Below are positions 43,346 to 53,278 of a DNA stretch of 64,000 bases, piece after piece. Location: the NCBI GenBank assembly GCA_028285035.1, contig JANQQF010000038.1, forward strand, positions 284,889 through 348,888, in the 5' to 3' direction. How positions within the stretch are numbered: position 1 is the stretch's first letter; the number at the start of each line of letters is the position of its first letter. The translations under genes were made by a program, and so were the position numbers. The notes beneath the pieces were generated by a model. It was not told the origin of the DNA and did no database searches. It was given only the letters and a program-made list of their open reading frames with translations. This DNA comes from Phycisphaerae bacterium (GTDB lineage: Bacteria; Chloroflexota; Anaerolineae; 4572-78; J111).

Positions 43346-46063
43346 TTATCCTTCTTTTAAGAAATTGCGTAGAACGGTTTGTAAAATTCCCCCATTTCGA
43401 TAGTAGTCAACTTCAACCGGGGTATCTACTCGACAGGTTGTGACAAAGCTTTTTGTATTACCCTCAGCATCGGTGTATTTGACGGTTATATCTTGACGAG
43501 CCTGTAGACTATCATCAACTTCAATATCAAAGATTTCTTCACCTGTTAGCCCTAAGCTTTCCGCACTGTCACCATCTTTGAATTGCAGGGGTAAGACACC
43601 CATTCCCACCAAATTACTGCGATGGATTCGTTCAAAGCTCTCTGCAATCACCGCTTTAATTCCTAAGAGAAGGGTCCCTTTTGCCGCCCAGTCTCGGCTA
43701 GAGCCTGTGCCATATTCTTTCCCCGCAATGGCGATTAGCGGTGTACCGTCATTTTTATATTTGATGTTTGCATCGTAAATCGGCATGACCTCGCCTGTTG
43801 GCAGATAGGTAGTCCACCCACCTTCTGTGCCAGGAGCCATTTGATTGCGAAGACGAATATTGCCAAAGGTGCCGCGCGTCATGATGCGGTCATTTCCCCG
43901 TCGCGAACCAAAGGAGTTGAATTGATGAGGGGCCACATCATGCTCCTGCAAAAACTGCCCGGCGGGCATATCAGCGGGAATAGCCCCGGCTGGTGAGATA
44001 TGATCAGTGGTAACGGAATTTGCGACCTTGACCAATACCCGTGCTTTTTCAATAGGTTGAATTGGTGATGTCTCGTGCCCCATATCAATAAAGAATGGTG
44101 GCTCTTGAATATAGGTTGAAAAATCATCCCATTGATACAAGGCACCACCTGTGACGGGAATTTGGTTCCATCTTTCATTACTTTGCTCAATTCCGTTGTA
44201 CTCTTTATGGAATGTGGCAGGATTGAGGGCTTTGTCATATTCAGCGGCAATTTCGGCTTGAGTAGGCCAGATTTCTTTCAGCATTACGGGGTTACCATCA
44301 GTGTCGCTCCCAATCGGGTCGGTAGATAAGTTAATTTCTGTTGTTCCCGCTAAAGCATAAGCGACAACGAGCGGTGGCGAGGCTAGAAAGTTTGCTTTGA
44401 TGTAGGGATGAATACGGCCTTCAAAGTTTCGATTGCCGCTCAATACACCTGACACAATTAAGTCACCAGAGTTGATGGCATCGACCACAGGCTCTGGTAA
44501 AGGTCCGCTGTTACCGATACAGGTGGTGCAACCATAACCAACCGTGTGGAAGCCTAATTGCTCAAGGTAGGGAGTTAATCCAGCCTCGTTCAGATAATCA
44601 GTCACAACTTTGGAGCCAGGCGCTAGACTTGTTTTGACGTAAGACGGCACTGTAAGGCCACGTTCAACCGCTTTCTTCGCCAAAATCCCTGCGCCAAGCA
44701 TAACTGAGGGATTGCTGGTGTTTGTACAGGATGTAATTGCTGCGAGAACAACCGCGCCGTGACTAATTTCCCCACCAGGTGACCCATTTGCTTTGATCGT
44801 TCCTTTTCGATCCAAGTCAGCATCCTGTAACCCAAATCCTTGGGGGCCAATCGGATTGGTTAAGAATGACTGGAAAGATTGTTTCATATCTGACATTGGA
44901 ATACGATCTTGCGGGCGTTTTGGCCCGGCCAGACTTGGCTCAACTGTGCTCAAATCAAGCTCAAGCGTGTCGGTAAAGTCAGGATCAGACGACTCGTCAG
45001 TACGAAAGAGGCCTTGCTCTTTGGTGTATCGCTCGACCATATCAACCAATTCAGCGGATCGGCCTGTTCGGCGCATGTAGTTAAGGGACTCTGCATCGAC
45101 GGGGAAGAAGCCCATTGTTGCCCCATATTCCGGTGCCATATTCGCAATCGTAGCCCGGTCGGGCAGGGTCATTTGGCTGAGACCTGTCCCATAAAATTCA
45201 ACAAACTTACCGACGACACCTTTTTGGCGTAACATTTGCACAACGGTTAAGGTTAAGTCGGTCGCTGTAACTCCTTCTTGCAGGGCACCAGTGAGTTTGA
45301 AGCCGATGACCTCTGGGGTAAGCATATAAATGGGCTGACCCAACATAACTGCTTCGGCTTCGATACCTCCAACACCCCAACCCACAATACCAAGACCGTT
45401 GATCATAGTTGTGTGACTGTCCGTTCCAACTAAGCTATCAGGATAAGCAACAATCCCATCTTCTTCAGGACGAGTCCAAACACCCTTGGCGATGTATTCA
45501 AGATTCACTTGGTGAACAATGCCGCTGGCGGGGGGAACAACACTGAAATTGTCAAATGCTTGTTGTCCCCAGCGGAGGAATTCGTAACGCTCTTGGTTTC
45601 GCTCAAATTCGATTTCGGAATTACGTTGTAGGGCAATCGTCTGCCCAAATACATCAACCTGCACCGAGTGATCGATAACCAAATCAACGGGCACAACGGG
45701 ATTGATTTTTTGTGGATCACCGCCCATGCGAGCCATGGCGGAACGCATGGCTGCTAAGTCAACAACGGCGGGTACACCCGTGAAGTCTTGCAAGATAACG
45801 CGGGCTGGTTTGAACGGCAACTCGTCTGGCGCAGGTGCTGTTGCATTCCAGGCGGCTAGTTTCTGCACATCTTCTGCCATAACGACAAAGCCGTCCACTT
45901 CACGCAGGACGGCCTCAAGTAGGACTTTGATTGAAAAGGGGAGTCGTGAAATATTACCAAGTCCCTCTTTTTCCAACGCATCTAGACGATAGAGATATGC
46001 ATCACCATGCCCAGTATTAAACGAGGCCCTAGCCCCAAGCTGGTTTTTTCCTGTTACAGTCAT
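43346..46063 (-). CDS. acnA: Aconitate hydratase A
   Basis: This 905-residue aconitase of the AcnA/IRP-1 class has the full length of that class (about 890-910). It interconverts citrate and isocitrate in the TCA cycle through a 4Fe-4S cluster. Cluster ligands are seen in [13 protein letters not shown] and [12 protein letters not shown]. The swivel domain is intact near the C-terminus with [14 protein letters not shown]. Early motifs include [18 protein letters not shown] and [12 protein letters not shown]. The length and these motifs fit aconitase rather than the two-subunit homoaconitase of the lysine pathway, though a side role there cannot be excluded. It lies downstream of lysK in the same direction, 191 nt away, with its own promoter and terminator. 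Confidence 0.95.
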   Translation of the reverse strand: MTVTGKNQLGARASFNTGHGDAYLYRLDALEKEGLGNISRLPFSIKVLLEAVLREVDGFVVMAEDVQKLAAWNATAPAPDELPFKPARVILQDFTGVPAVVDLAAMRSAMARMGGDPQKINPVVPVDLVIDHSVQVDVFGQTIALQRNSEIEFERNQERYEFLRWGQQAFDNFSVVPPASGIVHQVNLEYIAKGVWTRPEEDGIVAYPDSLVGTDSHTTMINGLGIVGWGVGGIEAEAVMLGQPIYMLTPEVIGFKLTGALQEGVTATDLTLTVVQMLRQKGVVGKFVEFYGTGLSQMTLPDRATIANMAPEYGATMGFFPVDAESLNYMRRTGRSAELVDMVERYTKEQGLFRTDESSDPDFTDTLELDLSTVEPSLAGPKRPQDRIPMSDMKQSFQSFLTNPIGPQGFGLQDADLDRKGTIKANGSPGGEISHGAVVLAAITSCTNTSNPSVMLGAGILAKKAVERGLTVPSYVKTSLAPGSKVVTDYLNEAGLTPYLEQLGFHTVGYGCTTCIGNSGPLPEPVVDAINSGDLIVSGVLSGNRNFEGRIHPYIKANFLASPPLVVAYALAGTTEINLSTDPIGSDTDGNPVMLKEIWPTQAEIAAEYDKALNPATFHKEYNGIEQSNERWNQIPVTGGALYQWDDFSTYIQEPPFFIDMGHETSPIQPIEKARVLVKVANSVTTDHISPAGAIPADMPAGQFLQEHDVAPHQFNSFGSRRGNDRIMTRGTFGNIRLRNQMAPGTEGGWTTYLPTGEVMPIYDANIKYKNDGTPLIAIAGKEYGTGSSRDWAAKGTLLLGIKAVIAESFERIHRSNLVGMGVLPLQFKDGDSAESLGLTGEEIFDIEVDDSLQARQDITVKYTDAEGNTKSFVTTCRVDTPVEVDYYRNGGILQTVLRNFLKEG

Positions 46064-46148
46064 AGCGTAACTCCTTCTGATGTATTTTGAAGTCTATGGT
46101 AGACAGGTTGAGAGGAATAATGCTTCTATCTACCAGCGATGAATTTGA

Positions 46149-46177
46149 ATTATAAAGACTTATTCTACTCGGGTAGA
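46149..46177 (-). promoter_or_regulatory. acnA -10 element with upstream palindrome
   Basis: On the minus strand TATAAT (46154-46149) is a consensus -10. Ten bases upstream lies the palindrome TCTAC-CCGA-GTAGA (46177-46164), replacing a recognisable -35. This position suits a regulator of acnA, possibly an iron-sulfur or iron sensor given the Fe-S enzyme; the factor is unknown. Confidence 0.45.
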
Positions 46178-46254
46178 GTGAATGTGACAATTATGTGGAT
46201 TTTTTGAATTGATATGAACAACTGATGATGAGATAAATTTGATAATGCGTGAGC

Positions 46255-47358
46255 TTACACAAGCAAATGCGCTAGTGTATTTTTGAGAATATCGATGGCC
46301 CGCAAATATTCAGACAGTTCGATATGTTCATTAGGTGTATGATCAAGGCTACTGTCACCAGGCCCAAAGGCAACGATTGGTGTATCAGGCCAATGAGGGG
46401 CGACCACATTCATATCAGCCGTTCCTGTTTTGACCACAAATCGAGGCGCACCCTCAGCTTCACGAATGCTTCGCAAAAAAGCACGGACTAACGGATTTGA
46501 TTTATCCCCTTTATAGGCCAATTCGCCACCAAAACATTGAATATCTGCGGTCGTTCCCTCAGGCAATCGCCTTTTTAGATTATACAATCTTTGTTCTAAA
46601 TCTGTTGTGGTGAGGCCTACTGGTAATCGGAAACCAATGCTCAATTGAATTGAACCAAATGAACCTTCATCTTGGTGGACGATGTGGCGAAGTGAAGGTG
46701 TGAGTTTGTTGAAGGGGGTAGTAGCCCCTTTCATAATGTTGAATTCTTGGCATAAATTTTCAACCTCTCGCCAAAAATCGACCGCCTGTTCAGCAGGAAG
46801 TCTTTCTTCTCCAGCCGAATGGCTGAAAGGGACCCGCATTATGACTTCCATAAGTAATCGACCCTTGTAGCCCAAGGTCACGCGGTCCCAGTGGCTAGGT
46901 TCGCCGATAATACAATAGGCTGGTGGGCGCTGATTTTTCTCTGGTAAACGTTGCGATAGGATGTGACGTGCGCCCTTACTAGTAGCAGATTCCTCCTCAA
47001 CAGCACCTACGACTGTAATTCGCCAATCCTCCGGAATCTCAATTTGAGCAGTAGCCGCGGCAAATGTACAGAGTGGCCCTTTCGCATCAACACTCCCTCG
47101 ACCATATAAAAGATCATTGTCTCGTTTAATCGGAACTTCACCGGGAAAGGTATCGATATGACCAAGCAGTAATATTTCCTTTTCACCTTTACCTTTGACC
47201 CCAACTGCGTTGCCTACCTCATCAACGTGGGCTTTAAATCCCTGCGCGTTCATCCAACCTGCTAAGTAAGCCGAGGCTTTGGCTTCGTGGGTAGATGGTG
47301 ATGGAATTGAAACAAGTTTGGTCAATAACTCGATGGCTTCATTTGCAAAGGTGGTCAT
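46255..47358 (-). CDS. lysK: LysW-lysine / LysW-ornithine hydrolase
   Basis: This 367-residue M20-family metallopeptidase cuts the amide bond between the C-terminal Glu of LysW and lysine (or ornithine), releasing the amino acid as last step of the AAA pathway. Metal ligands are in [10 protein letters not shown], the bridging Asp in GRGSVDAKG, the catalytic Glu in [11 protein letters not shown], and a C-terminal His in LDHTPNEH. The ATG at 47358 is chosen because it follows AAGGACAGGGA and begins the conserved region. An in-frame ATG at 47415 would add 19 unlikely residues. The rest of the pathway lies 1.6-8 kb upstream on the same strand. Confidence 0.9.
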   Translation of the reverse strand: MTTFANEAIELLTKLVSIPSPSTHEAKASAYLAGWMNAQGFKAHVDEVGNAVGVKGKGEKEILLLGHIDTFPGEVPIKRDNDLLYGRGSVDAKGPLCTFAAATAQIEIPEDWRITVVGAVEEESATSKGARHILSQRLPEKNQRPPAYCIIGEPSHWDRVTLGYKGRLLMEVIMRVPFSHSAGEERLPAEQAVDFWREVENLCQEFNIMKGATTPFNKLTPSLRHIVHQDEGSFGSIQLSIGFRLPVGLTTTDLEQRLYNLKRRLPEGTTADIQCFGGELAYKGDKSNPLVRAFLRSIREAEGAPRFVVKTGTADMNVVAPHWPDTPIVAFGPGDSSLDHTPNEHIELSEYLRAIDILKNTLAHLLV

Positions 47359-47500
47359 AGTCCCTGTCCTTGAAGGATATGGAAGGATTATAATGGTAAC
47401 TAAATGGGGCGTCAAAGCGATGCTTAGGAAACTGTCATTTGCGTAAACAAGAAAATTAATAGATCGGTTTGCTTAAATGTCAATATTATATAAAATCGCT

Positions 47501-47581
47501 ATTACACTATTATTTATACATTTATATACATTCGTGTAATACAATTATCCAAGGCAGCATCTTTTTGCCTCGGGTAATTGT
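47501..47581 (+). promoter_or_regulatory. Inverted repeats between lysK and the ATPase regulator
   Basis: ATTACAC (47501-47507) and GTGTAAT (47534-47540) form a spaced palindrome across an AT-rich stretch. Immediately after, 47541-47556 and 47566-47581 form a 16-bp hairpin with one mismatch and one G-U. It lies 40 nt before the TTG start of the ATPase gene. The first may be an operator of the divergent region, the second a 5'-UTR hairpin. Confidence 0.4.
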
Positions 47582-47620
47582 AAACGCTATTGCTCATTTC
47601 ATAGGTGAAGGAGTAACCTT

Positions 47621-49030
47621 TTGCTTTTTAAACGGACTTGGAATACCTACCCCAACCATTATCAGACACGAGAAATTAAACTGATTGCTCACTGGATTGT
47701 AGCTGGACAGAGTGGTGCTGTTGTTGGCCCGCCAGGAACAGGTAAATCGAATCTCTTTGGCTTTCTTAATCACCGTATTGAAGTCTTAAGGTCTTACTTA
47801 CCAGAGGATCGTACCAGAATTGTAATGGCTCTGGTTGATTTGAATAATCTTCCGAATCATGACCTAGCAACGATTTATCGCATGATTCTTCGGGCTTTGT
47901 ATGAGAGTCGAACTCAACTCTTAGCGGTCGAGGACCCTCTCATTGATGTAATTGCTACTCTATATCACAAAGTTGCGGGCGAAACAGACCCATTTATTTC
48001 CCAAAGTGCTTTACGTGAAGTTTTATTGGCTTTTGAAACAAGTGACATACGATTAGTTTTGATCTTGGATCCATTTGATCGTTTAGTACAAACTGTTGAT
48101 ACACATATTTTAGATAATCTGCGGGGGTTGCGAGATAGCTTTAAATTGACCCTTTCCTATCTAGTTGGGATGCAACGACTGCTAAGATATTTGCGCGACC
48201 CCAATGAAATTGGTGATTTATACTCCCTTTTGGATACAAATATCTGTTGGTTGGGAGGAATGTCACCTGAGGATGCCCGATTTGTGGTAAAAAGTGTGAC
48301 AGGGGCAATGGGGCGACAAATAAATGATGGGGAAATAGATCAGGTAATTGCATTGACGGGTGGGTACGCCACTTTGTTAAGAGCTGCTAGCCTTTGGATT
48401 GCCGATAGACCCTCACCTCCGCCCCCGGATCAATGGATTGATAAGTGGCTAGATCAGCCAAGTTTTCAAAATAGATTGCAAGCGTTGTGGCACAGCTTTA
48501 CCGGTGAGGAACAACAGATTTTGGCAGAGTTACAGGGGCCATATCCTCAACATGTTTTTGAACGGTCGCAAAAAGAGATTTTGCTACAATTAAAAGTTAA
48601 ACGCTTGTGTGAGTGTGTTGAGACTCGTTGGCAGATATGTAATCCACTTTTAGCCGCATATATTCGTCGTATGGGGTTGATTAGTACAGGCAAAATCCAT
48701 CATCGACTTGAGGATGATGTTATTCTTCAAGGAAGTCGCAGCTTAGAGAACCAACTGACACCCCAAGATCGAACCCTACTTCTTTTTTTCTTGTATCATC
48801 CAAGAAAAATTTTGGAGAAAGATAAAATTGTGGAGGCTTTATGGCCAGAGAGTGAAATCTATGGCAAGGAGCGAGGGGTTGATGATGGGCGTTTGCAAAA
48901 AGCGGTGAGCCAACTTCGGCAGGTATTAGAGAAAAGAACAGACGCCCCCCAGTATATTAAAACCGTGCCTCGAGTAGGCTATCGATTTTTTCCAGAGGGG
49001 GCGCCCAAAAGAAATGAGGCCGAAGACTAA
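47621..49030 (+). CDS. AAA/STAND-type ATPase with C-terminal winged-helix domain
   Basis: This 469-residue protein has an N-terminal ATPase (about 15-230). The Walker A is GPPGTGKSNLF at 36-46 and the Walker B-like strand is RLVLILDPFDRLV near 145. It resembles Orc1/Cdc6- or MalT-like ATPases. The C-terminal 110 residues form an OmpR-type winged helix (LTPQDRTLLLFFL, then a recognition helix in DDGRLQKAVSQLRQVLEKR and the wing YIKTVPRVGYRFF). The start is TTG after GGTGAAGGAG. It is probably an ATP-dependent transcription regulator. It diverges from lysK and converges with lysJ, so it could control lysine genes; that is inference from position only. Confidence 0.78.
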   Translation: MLFKRTWNTYPNHYQTREIKLIAHWIVAGQSGAVVGPPGTGKSNLFGFLNHRIEVLRSYLPEDRTRIVMALVDLNNLPNHDLATIYRMILRALYESRTQLLAVEDPLIDVIATLYHKVAGETDPFISQSALREVLLAFETSDIRLVLILDPFDRLVQTVDTHILDNLRGLRDSFKLTLSYLVGMQRLLRYLRDPNEIGDLYSLLDTNICWLGGMSPEDARFVVKSVTGAMGRQINDGEIDQVIALTGGYATLLRAASLWIADRPSPPPPDQWIDKWLDQPSFQNRLQALWHSFTGEEQQILAELQGPYPQHVFERSQKEILLQLKVKRLCECVETRWQICNPLLAAYIRRMGLISTGKIHHRLEDDVILQGSRSLENQLTPQDRTLLLFFLYHPRKILEKDKIVEALWPESEIYGKERGVDDGRLQKAVSQLRQVLEKRTDAPQYIKTVPRVGYRFFPEGAPKRNEAED

Positions 49031-49040
49031 AATTTATGCT

Positions 49041-50222
49041 TTAGGTTAATACCTCCCCAACTGCCTCTAACACCGTCTCTAAATCACTGGACTCAATGAC
49101 CAATGGGGGAAGCAAGCGTAATACGTTCATCCCGGCAGGTAAGGCCCAGACACCTTTTTGCATCAATTGTTGCAGCACAGGTGTCACTTTACCTTTTAAC
49201 TGTACCCCAATCATTAACCCCAAACCACGCACTTCGCGGATTTGATCTGAGTCAATTTGGCGTAAGGTTTCCATTAACCAATCACCTAACTCAGCACTAC
49301 GCTGTACCAAATTTTCCTCAGCAAGGACCTCGATAACGGCCCGGCTGGTGGCACAGACCAGGGGGTTGCCTCCGAACGTGCTGCCGTGGGTGGCTGATTT
49401 AAAGGCCCCGATCGATCCGTTCCACGCTGTCACCCCCATTGGCAGTCCTCCGCCAATCGATTTGCCAAGCGTGATGATATCAGGCGACAGGTTATGGTGT
49501 TCGCAAGCCAGCCACTTGCCTGTACGGCCCACACCCGTTTGGATTTCATCAACAATGAGCAAGGCCCCGCGTTGAGAACATAGGTCACGCAGTTTTTGAA
49601 AATATTCTGTTGAGCCGGGGTGTACGCCACCCTCGCCTTGAATAATTTCAAGCATTACTGCGGCGGTGGTATCATCAATCGCTTCGTCCATAGCCTCAAT
49701 ATTTTCATAGGGGACGTGGGTAACATCAGGCACCAACGGCTCAAAAGGTTGTCGATACTTTTTGTTCCAGGTCAGGCTCAAGGCTCCCATTGTACGGCCG
49801 TGAAAGCCTCGGTTAGCCGCAATGAGCTTACTTCGTCCAGTGACAAGTCGGGCTAACTTGAGGGCAGCCTCATTAGCCTCAGCCCCAGAATTTGAGGGGT
49901 GAATGCGGGCGTTTTGCCACCCTAAACTACATTCGAAGACACCTGCCATTGCTTTCATCCAAAGTGCACGTTGATCGTTGTAAGAGGACTCTTGAGATGC
50001 AACTAACCTATCCGCTTGAGCGTGAAGGGCGGCCGTTACTTTTGGATGACTATGGCCCACATTAGCCCAGCCCTGAGCTGCTGCACAGTCGATATACTCA
50101 TTCCCCTCACTGTCCCACAGTCGCGTCCCTTGTGCTTTGACCAAGGCAACAGGGCGGCGCCCTACACCACCGGAGCTATAAGTTGACTCTAAATTGTAGA
50201 TTTCGTCGTAATTCATCATCAT
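49041..50222 (-). CDS. lysJ: LysW-aminoadipate semialdehyde transaminase
   Basis: This 393-residue class III PLP aminotransferase belongs to the ArgD/LysJ group. It aminates LysW-gamma-L-aminoadipate semialdehyde to LysW-lysine with glutamate as donor, and may also do the ornithine reaction. The PLP lysine is Lys254 in ITLGKSIGGGLP, the ring-nitrogen Asp is Asp225 in LIVDEIQTGVGR, and the phosphate loop is NSGAEANEAALK. Membership in the LysW pathway is judged from the adjacent lysZ (4-nt overlap) and the rest of the gene set, because ArgD and LysJ are alike in sequence. Confidence 0.9.
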   Translation of the reverse strand: MMMNYDEIYNLESTYSSGGVGRRPVALVKAQGTRLWDSEGNEYIDCAAAQGWANVGHSHPKVTAALHAQADRLVASQESSYNDQRALWMKAMAGVFECSLGWQNARIHPSNSGAEANEAALKLARLVTGRSKLIAANRGFHGRTMGALSLTWNKKYRQPFEPLVPDVTHVPYENIEAMDEAIDDTTAAVMLEIIQGEGGVHPGSTEYFQKLRDLCSQRGALLIVDEIQTGVGRTGKWLACEHHNLSPDIITLGKSIGGGLPMGVTAWNGSIGAFKSATHGSTFGGNPLVCATSRAVIEVLAEENLVQRSAELGDWLMETLRQIDSDQIREVRGLGLMIGVQLKGKVTPVLQQLMQKGVWALPAGMNVLRLLPPLVIESSDLETVLEAVGEVLT

Positions 50223-51025
50223 CCCCCAATAACTGTGCCCTCACCGTTAATCGCTCGGCGGACAGGTTGCTCAACTCGACCATCGGCAAATACAATGCGG
50301 CCGATTCCTTGCCCTAACGCTTCTTGAGCACCCATCACTTTCTTTTTCATTCGGTCTTCAGCCACACTCATAAATTGATCAATTTTGGTCGCAGGGATGT
50401 GGCGAATGAGACTAGACTCGTCAGGAAAATTCTCTAAAAGACCAGGGACATTACTCAAGATAATGAGGGCTTCTGCTTGAAAAGCAGCTGCAGTGGCGGC
50501 GGCGGCTCGGTCACCATCGACATTAATCGCTTCCCCATCATAGCTTGCTGCAGGCGGCGTTAAAACCGGTAGAGCCCCTGAATTGAGCAAGGTATCCAAC
50601 AACGTTTTATTTACTTTTTCTACTTTACCTGTGTAATCATCGCGAATGACTCGGCGACGGCCGTTTTGGATTACCTTGATCGCATCTTTTCGGGGGCCTT
50701 CCCAAATTCGGCCATCTAAACCGCTTAATCCGACCGCATTTACCCCACGAGTCTGTAATTTTTCAACCAAGCCTTTGTTCATTTGCCCACAGTAAACCAT
50801 TTCAAAAATTTCTAGGGTACGACGGTCCGTACGACGTGATGAAAAACCGCTTACTGAGGTCACAAACTCTGGTGGATGTCCAAGTTGTTCAGCAACTTTA
50901 TTGGTTAACGATGAACCCCCATGTATTACAATTAAAGGTTGTCCATCTTTGACAAGATGAGCAATGTCATCGGCAATGAAGTCATAATTGATGCCCTCAC
51001 TCCCGCCAATTTTTAGAATAATCAT
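50219..51025 (-). CDS. lysZ: LysW-aminoadipate kinase
   Basis: This 268-residue protein belongs to the amino acid kinase family. It phosphorylates the carboxyl of LysW-linked alpha-aminoadipate (or glutamate). Motifs include IILKIGGSEG at the N-terminus, the nucleotide/acceptor loop VIHGGSS, VDGDRAAAATAAAF in the middle, and the KKKVMGAQEAL lysine near the C-terminus. The length fits LysZ/ArgB. It shares a 4-nt overlap with lysJ. It is separated from lysY by the plus-strand VWA gene, so the lys genes form at least two minus-strand units here. Confidence 0.92.
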   Translation of the reverse strand: MIILKIGGSEGINYDFIADDIAHLVKDGQPLIVIHGGSSLTNKVAEQLGHPPEFVTSVSGFSSRRTDRRTLEIFEMVYCGQMNKGLVEKLQTRGVNAVGLSGLDGRIWEGPRKDAIKVIQNGRRRVIRDDYTGKVEKVNKTLLDTLLNSGALPVLTPPAASYDGEAINVDGDRAAAATAAAFQAEALIILSNVPGLLENFPDESSLIRHIPATKIDQFMSVAEDRMKKKVMGAQEALGQGIGRIVFADGRVEQPVRRAINGEGTVIGG

Positions 51026-51359
51026 TCAAAACTCCTGAGAATTTATTAAAGAAAAGCATATTTGATGAAGTATAACATACTTTGAGTAGGAGGTTAAGAG
51101 AGTTTCGAAAATTTATAATGTTGAAAAAATGAAAGCTAAGGTCAGGCAGTAAATTTACAAATATGCTAATTCGTAAAAATTTAGATAAGTCCTAAATTTT
51201 TTAATATGCTGAGTTTGGCTCAAACGTGATTCAAACTTTAATATGTTAAAGTAAGATGTGGCCTATAAAAGCTTGTTTATACTTTCATTGCATAAATTTA
51301 GAGAGAGATTTCGAATAATTAATGCAGTTAAGTATGACTCTGATGAGGAGACGGTAAGG

Positions 51360-52883
51360 ATGATGAAACGACGAATTATCTTTTACATTACATTAATTAC
51401 GATATTATCAATAGGTTCTAATGTTGGCTTATTGCAACCACAAATAGGCTTTGCAGCAAATAATTTTTCTCGATTAGCTCAGACGAATAATACGATTTGT
51501 GGCCCGATGGATGTTGTTTTTGTCATAGATACTACCGGAAGTATGGGCGGGGCGATTGATAATGTTAAGGCTGAGTCAGCGAATCTGATTTCTGATATTG
51601 ATGACGCCTCCGAAGGTGATTTTCAATTAGGGCTAGTAACATTTAAGAATTATGTAATTGTAGATGAAGACATGGCATCAGATAATGAAGACATATTGGA
51701 AGCGGCTATTTTAGGCCTTTTTGCCAGTGGGGGAGTTTTTCTTCCAGAGGCGTCTGATGAGGCGCTTAACACTGCAATTAACGGGCTTGATGCGGATGAT
51801 CGACCAAGTGGTGGACAGTTCGGTGATTTTGATGGTCTTTGGCGCCCAGAGGCCACCAAAATTCTAATCCTAATTACTGATGCATTGCCAGGTGGATTAG
51901 ATGATGATTATGTTGAGGGTGTTGATGATAAAAACGCCCACCAAGTTGCCCTTGATGCTGCGGAAAATAGCATTATGATTTCTGCAATCTTTGTCCCTAC
52001 CTTCTTTGATGATCAGACTGATGACATTATTGAAATTATGACAGATTATGCAGACACGACGAAAGGGAGCTACATTCAGACTGAAAAAAATGGAACGGGT
52101 ACAGCCGATGCAATCAAAAGTATTATTGAGTCTTGTGGGGGAAGTGGCCCAACCATTGATCTCGGGGTAAATATTTCGGATACACCTGATCCAGTGACGA
52201 GCGGAGAAATATTAAACTACACCTTGGCTGTTTCGAATACTGGTGTTGCTGATGCAACAGATGTTGTCCTCACGCATACCTTGCCTGATGAAGTCAATTA
52301 TGCCTCTGCCACCCCCATTCAAGGAAGTTGTGCCCATAGTGATGGGGTGATAACTTGTGACCTGAATGATCTTCCCTCGGCCGGAGAAACATCAGTAAAC
52401 GTTTCAGTCACGGTTGATCCATCAGCTGTCCCTGAGATTACGACAAGAGCATCAGTAGCTGCCGCAGAGGTTGACTCAAATGTAGCTAATAATTCTGATT
52501 TTGAGATTACTACCGTGTTAGTCCCTGAGACAGGTTCAGTTACGATTTTGAAAAAGACTAACCCAACGATAGATCATCAATTTGAGTTTATGGGCGACTT
52601 GGGTGAATTTAGTTTAACTGATGACGGGTCTATGACTTTTTCTAATTTAACGATAGGTGATTATGTAGTTGCCGAGAACCCAGAGATGTTCCCCGATGAG
52701 TATTGGGGGTTACTTGGGGTCGAGTGCTCTGGAAATGCTGAACCTATTGTGGTTAATCTCGCTGATACCCAAGCGACTATTTCGGTGCAGGCTAACGAAG
52801 AAATTACATGTACGTTCTATAATGAACAGGCGAGCTTCTATATAGAATCACTCATCTATTTGCCGATAATTCTTGCTAAATAA
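51360..52883 (+). CDS. Secreted VWA-domain protein with DUF11-like domain and YLP tail
   Basis: The ATG at 51360 is chosen as start (507 residues). It gives a normal signal peptide (about 1-32) with basic MMKRR and a hydrophobic core; an in-frame ATG at 51258 would bury it. A von Willebrand A domain follows (about 45-245) with a MIDAS motif VVFVIDTTGSMGG (D-x-T-x-S). A DUF11-type beta domain (about 257-385, containing LNYTLAVSNTG) comes next, then a prealbumin/SpaA-like beta domain (about 390-490). The tail is IYLPIILAK, a hydrophobic C-terminal signature I associate with exported Chloroflexota proteins. It is probably a surface adhesion or sensing protein that binds a divalent metal. It is unrelated to the flanking lysine genes. 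Confidence 0.85.
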   Translation: MMKRRIIFYITLITILSIGSNVGLLQPQIGFAANNFSRLAQTNNTICGPMDVVFVIDTTGSMGGAIDNVKAESANLISDIDDASEGDFQLGLVTFKNYVIVDEDMASDNEDILEAAILGLFASGGVFLPEASDEALNTAINGLDADDRPSGGQFGDFDGLWRPEATKILILITDALPGGLDDDYVEGVDDKNAHQVALDAAENSIMISAIFVPTFFDDQTDDIIEIMTDYADTTKGSYIQTEKNGTGTADAIKSIIESCGGSGPTIDLGVNISDTPDPVTSGEILNYTLAVSNTGVADATDVVLTHTLPDEVNYASATPIQGSCAHSDGVITCDLNDLPSAGETSVNVSVTVDPSAVPEITTRASVAAAEVDSNVANNSDFEITTVLVPETGSVTILKKTNPTIDHQFEFMGDLGEFSLTDDGSMTFSNLTIGDYVVAENPEMFPDEYWGLLGVECSGNAEPIVVNLADTQATISVQANEEITCTFYNEQASFYIESLIYLPIILAK

Positions 52884-52917
52884 CATTGATGTTTTGATAA
52901 ATTATTTAGAATTTATG

Positions 52918-52949
52918 GGGTCAATGTAATGCATTGGCCCTATTTTTTT
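52918..52949 (+). terminator. Rho-independent terminator of the VWA gene
   Basis: GGGTCAATG (52918-52926) and CATTGGCCC (52932-52940) pair with one G-U, followed by TATTTTTTT. The rest of 52884-53057 contains no supported gene. Confidence 0.88.
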
Positions 52950-53057
52950 GCTTTGAATGATAGACGACTCAAGACCGTTTCTTCAATAATTTAAGCATAT
53001 TTCTTTCCCAAAATACACCATCATAGCCCTGAATATTTTGATTATGTTCGGCTTGGT

Positions 53058-53267
53058 TCAATCTTCTTCTCGACCAACAACAAATTGTGTCGGCAGGTGA
53101 GGTATTACATCTTCTAATGATTGGTGAATGGTTGTATTAAGAATCGCCTCAACCAACAAACGTCGGTTGAGGCGAATGAGTTTGGCTTGATAATGCAGTC
53201 ATTCTGTATCACTTAGCGTGATTGTACGATTACGAGGAGCACGTTTTTTGATGACAACGTTTCTCCT
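53058..53267 (-). pseudogene. Remnant of a site-specific DNA methyltransferase N-terminus
   Basis: The minus-strand frame 53267-53058 reads about 70 codons with no proper start and one internal TGA at codon 23. It contains RNRTITLSDTE, then LIRLNRRLLVEAILNTTIHQ and SLEDVIPHLPTQFV. This matches the N-terminal region that precedes the DPPY motif of N6-adenine/N4-cytosine methyltransferases of type II restriction systems, where the pattern continues as QFVDLL...DPPYN. Here it is lost after QFVVGREED and a stop. A further short frame downstream is unassigned. It begins 12 nt after the lysY stop. It is interpreted as decay of a former restriction-modification gene. Confidence 0.6.
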
Positions 53268-53278
53268 GTGAGATACTA

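Noticed and set aside
43346..46063. Homoaconitase of the lysine pathway
   Set aside because: Single-chain length of 905 residues and the AcnA/IRP-1 motifs fit TCA-cycle aconitase; the homoaconitase of the LysW pathway is a two-subunit LeuC/LeuD-like enzyme.
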